This document shows, one piece after another, positions 61,901 through 64,000 of a DNA stretch of 64,000 nt. The position numbers and the translations under genes are program-made. The DNA is taken from NCBI GenBank assembly GCA_001724265.1, contig MEDY01000083.1:1-64000 (forward strand). The letters run 5' to 3'. Source of the stretch: Rhizaria sp. SCN 62-66 (taxonomy: Eukaryota; Rhizaria, unplaced). Each line of letters opens with the position of its first letter. Position 1 is the first letter of the stretch. Under the pieces are notes generated by a model. The model did not search any database and was not told the DNA's origin. It saw nothing but the letters and a program-made list of their open reading frames with translations.

Positions 61901-64000
61901 CCGCTGCTCAAATTAACATTCGCATTGGCGCCAGCGCCGCCGCTTGACGTGTCGCGCGCAGTCACCGAGCCGCTCGCGTAGCCGCTGCCGCCGACACCGC
62001 CGCCGGCGCCCGACGCCGTGGCTTGGAGGGCAGCCGGCGCGACGGCGGGCGGCGGCGGCGCGCCCGTCGCAACCGGCAGCGTGGCTAGCGTAAGCAGCCA
62101 GGCGTGCAAGTCACTCGGTAGCGCCGTGGCCGTGGCACTGAGCTCGGTGACCAGCGGCAGGAGCATGCGGTAGAGGCCCAGCGTGACGGGAGAGATGGAC
62201 ACGACGGAGCGAGGTTCACTGCCACCAACAGACGAGCTCAGGCTCGCACTCGCGCCACTGCTGCTCGTGCCGGCGGCGGCGCCCGCACTAGCGCTGCTGG
62301 CGTTGGTGCTAGGGACAATAGGACGCTTGCCTGAACGGGAGAGGGGCAGCGCTGTCGCCTTGTCATTGTCCTCAACCGAAGCGACACTGCTAGCGTTGCT
62401 GTTACCGCTGTTGATAACACCTTCAGTGACAAGGCCCCACAGCACAGCGGTCGACGCAACGACACCAAGCGTGACAAGAGCCTCTGATTCGGCCAAGAGC
62501 TGTTGCGCCAGCGCTTGCGCAACGACACCGACACCCGAGCCGGAGCCCGCGCCATTGGTACTGCTACTGTAAGTGGCCGCGGCAATGAGTTGCGTAAGCT
62601 GACCGGCGCCGACGCCGGAGAGCGCCAGCGAGGACGGGGTGGAGAAGCGGCTCGGCTTGTTGTGCTCGGTGACACGAAGGGAGAGTGAGTCGAGAGCGAC
62701 TGGGGCCGCAACGCTAGCGGCGCTGTCGTCAGCAGTACTGTTGATTGCGTTGCGCAACGCAGGAGCGCTGGCCGCAGCAGAAGCTAGTGTTGAGGTGATA
62801 GCGACGCTGAATGGGGACGGGAACAACAGCATGTTACTGCTAACAATAGGCTGTTGTTGCTGTTTCTGCTGCTGCTTCTGAGGGATGGCAAGAGTGAGCG
62901 CAAGGGCACGCGCGCTCTCAAGGTCGTCAACACCGTTCGCACCAGCAGCACCGCCGCTGCCACTGCTATTGTTGCTGATGTTGCTGCTCGTCTTCCTGCC
63001 AGTGCCCTTGCGCTCCACACTCTTGCCCGACGCGCCCTTGCCAGCAGCGTTGTTGTTTTGCAAGGCAGCAGAGAAGTGGTTGAGCGAAAGCAAGTTGCTC
63101 GCGTCGGACGGCGAAAAGCTCCACGGCGCCAGCGCGCGCGTCTGGCAGTACAGTGCCGCAGACATCGAACGCGCGCGCGCAACGGCCTCGCGCGCGACCT
63201 GCACTGCGCGGCCCGGCTCGCCGGCGAGCAGGTGCGTCACGGCGGCGTTGGACAGCAGGCGTGAGAGCGAGTCGGCGCCGAAGAAGGCGTTAACGCTCGA
63301 GTGCTCACTCAGCGGGCTCTGGCTCAGCATCACGCCGCGGTCCGCGCTCGCGGTGGCGGCCACCGCTGCGGTGGCTGCGGTTGCGGACGAGGACGAAGCC
63401 GCCGGGGCACGGAGCCGTGCGCCCGAGAGAGACCTCGTCAGCTGCGACGGACTGGGCGTGCGCGCAAGGCCGCTGGGCAGGCGCGCCAAGTTCTGACTGC
63501 CATGCGCAGAGTGACCGTGCGCCGCAACGGTGACGTTGCCGGTCAGGGAGCCGCGCGGCACGCCGGTGGACAGCGTGCGCACGTGGCGCCCCGGCCCAGG
63601 ACTGCCGCCGGGGCTCAAAGCGACGACCGTCATAGTGGGAGCCGTCGCGCCCGTGGTCGGCGCAGAGCTGTTGGAGACGGAGGTCGAGTTGCCCATGCTG
63701 CCGGAGCCGGTGCCCATCATAAAGTTGGAGCCTGAGGCTGAGGCTGCAGAGGCAGCGGCAGCAGCGGCGGCGGCAGCAGCCGCTGCGAGCTTGTGACCAT
63801 GAGTAATAGTGGAAAAGATTGAAGTCAAACCGCCTTCACCCATGCGTGCAGCATTAGTGCCACTGCTACTCGCAGTGGTACTCGCATTATTAGCATTATT
63901 CGCATTGGTCGCGAAGTTCGTATTTGCACTGCCAGTCGTGTTGGTAACATTGGCCGCGTTCGTACTCAGCGACGACGTCGTGAAATAGTTCGGCAAAGCA
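46921..64000 (-). CDS. Giant two-module class-III nucleotidyl cyclase with SLOG-like and TPR regions (5' end outside window)
   Basis: Over 5,690 codons open without an intron or stop up to the right edge; the codon at the limit is not an ATG, so the start is missing. The protein is a tandem duplication. Module A: helical/TPR-like stretch (near 63140-63280), SLOG-like fold (FGTVLVFCGHRADLPPP, CSGADVLFAELM, WRARAQVVLQRA; 61075-59900), cyclase domain (57570-57090) with FFFADVSNVD and ENWGSGLYCVFD. Module B: TPR region (54330-52400), SLOG-like fold (LLLTDADVLFAEAMM, LHYITTERFRR; 52375-51640), cyclase domain (48680-47980) with FMLFSDVKNYSKL and TWGDGLLCVFADAIDC. The order resembles bacterial and protist TPR/SLOG-like/cyclase proteins. 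It probably makes cAMP or cGMP; no membrane segment is visible. Hundreds of residues of Ala/Ser/Asn/Thr-rich linker lie between domains. The stop is TAA. Residue counts are from the window edge. Confidence 0.85.
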   Translation of the reverse strand, partial: ALPNYFTTSSLSTNAANVTNTTGSANTNFATNANNANNASTTASSSGTNAARMGEGGLTSIFSTITHGHKLAAAAAAAAAAAASAASASGSNFMMGTGSGSMGNSTSVSNSSAPTTGATAPTMTVVALSPGGSPGPGRHVRTLSTGVPRGSLTGNVTVAAHGHSAHGSQNLARLPSGLARTPSPSQLTRSLSGARLRAPAASSSSATAATAAVAATASADRGVMLSQSPLSEHSSVNAFFGADSLSRLLSNAAVTHLLAGEPGRAVQVAREAVARARSMSAALYCQTRALAPWSFSPSDASNLLSLNHFSAALQNNNAAGKGASGKSVERKGTGRKTSSNISNNSSGSGGAAGANGVDDLESARALALTLAIPQKQQQKQQQQPIVSSNMLLFPSPFSVAITSTLASAAASAPALRNAINSTADDSAASVAAPVALDSLSLRVTEHNKPSRFSTPSSLALSGVGAGQLTQLIAAATYSSSTNGAGSGSGVGVVAQALAQQLLAESEALVTLGVVASTAVLWGLVTEGVINSGNSNASSVASVEDNDKATALPLSRSGKRPIVPSTNASSASAGAAAGTSSSGASASLSSSVGGSEPRSVVSISPVTLGLYRMLLPLVTELSATATALPSDLHAWLLTLATLPVATGAPPPPAVAPAALQATASGAGGGVGGSGYASGSVTARDTSSGGAGANANVNLSSGSGVFSNSGILTLPPLFNTAGSTSGMNGGRTAAVATGSVGNSGSGGFDGISGLGGAGNGEDGNVLYPPPPPVAHATASSVAAAPRTTLNSSANALRSGSGATGILSPSHALKGPSSAHAAGSPLPSRLSYVQAGLFGFLCASRLTSLSRGSLLALDGYSLNLSLLARLGSALASASGINLCYSTSGLATLPRAPVRALLHNPPGQRPATAGADAANAASTSASTMAGSQLPAEAVICPLYGFQSHSARKFTSNTSSSSGSSDEKTSVDSAIGEVPHSFGTVLVFCGHRADLPPPASARIASDVTYAGPQPAHATVSATTGLPTVGAGGSNSGGALAQSLTPALTPGAFITARAHYIATAGVLADVRAGVDPTTRAYLGGATHMTSANADTSNSNSGKLPCSLYMNDASSNVSAGTNASKSAANAASMSALHDVAGSLGVNIGPNRAFETIASLPIISPKNDANMGANSYTDDDSSNARPESPSRVKRTLTARGNSNSTNGSPATHIPPVAVTDPSLSCDLTVAEELAVLTAMNAVHPTTPRLCARLADAIADRVATLPPVRVAFCFLCSGADVLFAELMLQQNTELHVFVPFDPKDFFLGSVDYSVHGLAQWRARAQVVLQRAVVHYTTNERFLNDMILYDFARDSMKGLAYLRASQLSCKCVCMSVVDSRMLLHARRKRANIAAAAAAAAAAEAAAASSIAAATASAANVDANSKPGAATARNNAGAGGNGRRNQGTADDKNSSTRDAPNSSFGDSQSFDDDGADGNTEAGRARRHSIAMDTVSQLLASVDEDIVAVNTKNSAKKYSVSGVVSGNVLVEDGFNLGTSTSAYPRGVNHGTVNANGSNNNTNNGTGSSSTAATIFEAPPVQFTVHYHRFPIGPVESFILDWETAGHAVELIDIFSLRLKLADDLAACALSHGRAAWVLPRASLQFLLAHAAAAAAAGKDAALGDLTGRGGAVEREAQAYISAGAVDALAFANNSSSTGRAAAASTASSTNAGAGASAKAAPGATAGVAKGDNAPSAAVAVAAAAANTATALANASSRAPLSLTVTVSATVRARLPLLLAPGLPLLYAGPVPTVTPLSTLIATAFAAGAKPQPSEAEANNNSRSGARARAAAANNANSAASNSSSTAVGANAVNVPVLTQLEGLNMSWASIAQIKTRRAQASAFSADTAATLTYTSLSKLPFSEHRRLCPALPGTIAAAVIAKLGVAGALETWLAGKTKIFKDGSQSVAAANAAKSGSTARTSASTSTNAGPGAGTTASAAAASVSPVSSLPSPTPSIVRQGSLSPQSLTATSSGTAHANSLPRPQSPTALPSPTASVNSPTSAGISTRSKRAGAANSNLSATGAEAYTEIELQSLRALPQQSPNMGATANTNPNAPKDQLQRQQIQPEPSPTSSDSQSEESQLSSFTTNSGFVMGVTAEASLDLASAMKAALNAPRVVRYFFFADVSNVDLLMERHMPRFYRRFYSVLMEVAETTGYVPVYTENWGSGLYCVFDSVQGCASFGIQLIQHMKRISWASLGLAANTNVRLGLHAGPVFPGYNPVMGKMCYFGAHVCRAARIKAVTPAGCILASEQFVCALFHHYSSPDASSLYSQGAFALGSAGFGNVPATGPAAEAIGAAPGTRLRWATTVAIGPSSSSGANVNAITANAGAAEHGSESSTGHTSRNKNNSHATSASADTTSSGSSVYKRPLNQQEEMQLRIATLRALGLPTALVCGNAAAAVEAAEAAEEAAAAEAEMRGANHSKSQRGRKNNDDDDDDDDDDDDETAGDDESLRKHARSTAHSMKRKGSVSADTGKNAAGSSITPRQPDGAPAAQPSHRRAARVTTDAADSSNGARRGRGGSSLNGNGRKSKSKLSSAQPNYSGDHDDDDANGAGGNGGTNKSPSHPDSIRALAKADLQAPLTCEFLGFRDLAKNYDTCLLFRLSLPREVAGVTVGSVRVPRPLDISQSEGAVWESLASVAKSSGGNAGGATTAANANASAASAATSGAGAGAGATSAAVAAAAAAAAAVLKESLIALPTHVAAFPCDFGLPAWGQLISPSLLFAHTNGTNIASNGNVVSGVNAAARAMFGPLGHGLLATVVIPVPSANTGAAHGRNTAKAVAAVPTAAPVASLANNTAATTVAVTSAAGASASASPGGSLSARVIGSHRRASSMTLKGFAPAAVGSVTARAPAAASTATASPAITTSTSGDSNSNNNNAKSPTAATTNSGGAAESSGANANAAAAATTMVMLMGTKRVVINIEALAPQSDLASVLASLALEVLSLQFLPFAQLTQPQHQGVGSGVHSSTYTLPPRVATGALQLLRQFRSAAMASLLARSPQAPHKPLAAAAQTRTLSVLTALAAAVSSSNSSSNVGNTSAAIAARIKQIMVAPALPASGVAATSGARAPNGSANSAGNSSTAVDSNNTSRLSLLRHADSSASNSSATSSAAMPTQSVRPVRTPLPSPPSPLSSSPSGGGSSPRAGASPGSALRTLSRRSTFVPPSSGSESGLLAAWEMLRDLDEHPQEAEDLPPNYTSALADAFIVFSEDGNSSFGAQALQPEAIRRIVGTLIENEQALKAWQLTSLALKDPRWENDVWMRFYHAQTLYLSRNMRMAEAELKKMLTAIFDAEEEADVVGARVRSKTLKAAQAAQLQHQQQVLQMTLEQQQQLQQQLNGKRATQSAAEMEEAAAAAGAAARSAHLNNKYPVAVRSHVLELAGQMKQDRHQYVRLRYRRSVAQHMNTMASEAPPPSLTTGPSAGAGGANVSYSNVDPAAAAASYVDTLRARAHEMVDNRLMRLAFEAAGFYLQAFRLTRSPRAAINAASMLLVTGQLNKAEAVAKHVVSIVAHELVDATRKARIEDEEMALLLSQNDDDYGDNSDEDDSDEDAENNGTCNGANSDMEGNNTDSVTTDDESSAFESASHSRSSSQQRNRSSSVAAQRVRARLRRRSLELWALVRDHIVLWHNADLRKVQSGLSVPSRRPTRNGSSSSSTALALPLPPVRGGGIDLARVPSLTSAVASTALANNASASDTDSSMTKAKRSRSRALVAGSTAVVESDADASQRAARHEARQQRSRRRRLRARLDATALSELVQTRRERSEENRYRMLSFMARAYAILGQRRDATLWQQRALAQSSLMANKRHALACLGDSTLMLRLLQFAKPYPTVVTKLLEMHKPFRVVVFASHHVEIGKKVSQNTYMNEYNTYNISTKVAMNAQAAAAAAAKHSSNASTNNSTNSGFGNAPPSPTANSANSAANASNKNATSGTAQPVDTTSYAAQFGTSPLRALMYEHICREIDLLQPSVGFTLLLTDADVLFAEAMMSRQLELHVCMLFDKEDLFTYALEGGMHGNENPGVWRARLDRVVTSASAGGTLHYITTERFRRSDPSWSMLFELGRRICQGLAILRTYDMRAGKPHLLLALADHPDQLDQDVHGAEATAAAAAAAAAARAAAASAATVAANRRRRARRAAAAAAAAAAATSGSRGDDYYNTNGNTVTDAALNSDDENNGMGSFVGSENEDEDGTHHDYDSVDDNDDDDYENDSADDDENQHVGVLSQGDGSKKLRIMTFGTSQRAQRSRKNRRSALAAANNGANASSPRAAGALSTAAHGASAGGAGSAAAAAAAGSGRSILANARSRAESERQQQLSRAQAAALAQRSSDAAAFAAAVGAAADEDSDSDLEASTAVVTSGAKGNGGAAHRLHAPDLYYYGTELDEVDLAGSAGWPLCPSWEKFAVQVVPQWSSVTATLGLQVVAAYPLPVPAVSATDAANAAVAAAVAIGSAAAVMAANDPTSAAAAAASGGRRGSVAGMNPRGSVALTGLSLSINAVGGTAAPAAPLTPTGGSGSRPQSGRRGSLAMATGAAHSSTAAAAAAAAAAAASGLGAASYASTDVATLASPAQATASVSIAHANPYMLGAAAAGLPFALAAATGGKRAARALQSVTATAIATGVPGPAALAAAAVAGHGSSTAATAANTAAAAAAAAAVAAGASVPGIASLNLGRRSSISNGKVTTPAAAMHNVAPAVLSAVTASLKATAAALGPGAVIPLRTVPASTLAAASVKQALAAVAAPAFLMPSAHGHTLTAFAPAGTAVIVPTAPAAGAENDPVAAAAAATVGVATAIATQQQQLQQQQQQNSKSGAGSGPGVAWTGARMVLLPPLKRFAMTQTIDVQRRSVSNINANSVPLAPSPSPLSNTTTINGSSNSNANANKPAINATANVSVNAGATVGGVVPGRAVSLDTAMAALSLPPLVPATEVISSAAAAAARPLSPDPNSPYGNGSTYNNYGRPNSPYLASGARAVSPGTMSRVIGGRSEGDGGSPQPGARSLSPTLWMGPAGADGNTHHHNGNSYAHGSNINSVLTFPPLVTSQDWSVATCFLPTSATRLARVRNDPPERSPRTLNRMYPSEFKRIQRFMLFSDVKNYSKLTEEVLPLFNAYFLQLVRTTMESMGNYNSGNAGVAGNPGNADPMRSQSLGPQSQPQRRATVIPLGSAAVGASTGGGHSNSTALTALAAATGGNTSSHGAHGGPHGYGGSASSSIVEHASTWGDGLLCVFADAIDCAVFALKLLGKVNETQWTALGLPATTTVRVGLHAGPVFTGFDPLIHDFAYYGRHVERAAMVEPVTTAGCVFCTQQFAALLSLQQARLGKSQRLLEIDFVTTVQLHQEREQTHETKQQAGDSAAAKKPAAANAAGGAGGNTNAGGNSAGDATGANASVSEGISASMTAAMVDEYANCPLFNITWKEGRDPTSLTATMTNSSSISSTNNATSGSSHRQQQQVVLSALPSPSHWSPLASPATTRANANASASNANNAESSKTPFANSGTVVLATRNNNTVFTPRTNNNTNTSAIAASTRNIPTSQHQHQQRQAAPATTSASVASAASNNNAVQSMPARNIGDDVSSSRAAGESELPPKRGHVFTFGLEASAPLDASAAAAAAAANNKSHSRSHTKAVSSSESNANTMAAAVSVLVRAEADAEEDVDDTVIDMRRRASLV

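Noticed and set aside
46921-64000. Possibility that the right-hand gene is a bacterial contaminant, because it lacks introns
   Set aside because: Its Ala/Ser/Asn runs, codon bias, AT-rich 3' flank and TAA stop match the neighbouring intron-bearing genes on the same strand of DNA.

Overview
The window is nuclear DNA of a free-living, flagellum-bearing unicellular eukaryote. It holds spliceosomal introns, ribosome-biogenesis factors (IMP4, NOP9), a SWR1/SRCAP chromatin subunit (BCNT/SWC5), mitochondrial proteins (COX10, a PPR protein), an axonemal protein (CFAP91) and a Pol III tRNA gene. Exons are very GC-rich, while introns and intergenic DNA are AT-rich, so gene limits are easy to see. I cannot name the species. 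Many proteins carry long Ala, Ser, Gln or Asn runs between conserved domains.

Layout from left to right: mtnA (-), adenosine kinase (+, 4 exons), SET-domain protein (-), IMP4 (+, 3 exons), METTL9-type histidine methyltransferase (+, 2 exons), RS-rich orphan (-), CFAP91 (+, 3 exons), BCNT/SWC5 protein (-), class-III aminotransferase (+, 6 exons), rhomboid protease (-), NOP9 (-, 5 exons), COX10 (+, 2 exons), tRNA-Val(UAC) (+), PPR protein (+), RRM protein (+, 3 exons), and the 3' part of a giant two-module nucleotidyl cyclase (-) that runs off the right edge. Genes are single transcription units in mixed orientation, with short convergent spacers and slightly longer divergent ones. There are no operons.

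The most important observation is that UAG looks like a sense codon. Three genes (METTL9, COX10, PPR) have an in-frame TAG inside otherwise continuous coding sequence. In COX10 and the PPR gene the TAG separates a targeting-peptide-like N-terminus from the conserved domain. The first apparent stop of METTL9 is also TAG, with an in-frame TGA two codons later. Of the 15 coding genes, all end in TAA (9) or TGA (6) and none needs TAG as a stop.

Two other features stand out. First, 18 of the 20 introns I could place start with GTACG, and 19 of 20 have C at +4, where most eukaryotes have A. Second, most start codons lie 0-10 nt after an acceptor-like pyrimidine-AG, which suggests 5'-UTR introns or spliced-leader trans-splicing. 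The giant cyclase is a tandem duplication of a helical/TPR-SLOG-like-cyclase unit whose two cyclase domains have lost complementary catalytic residues.
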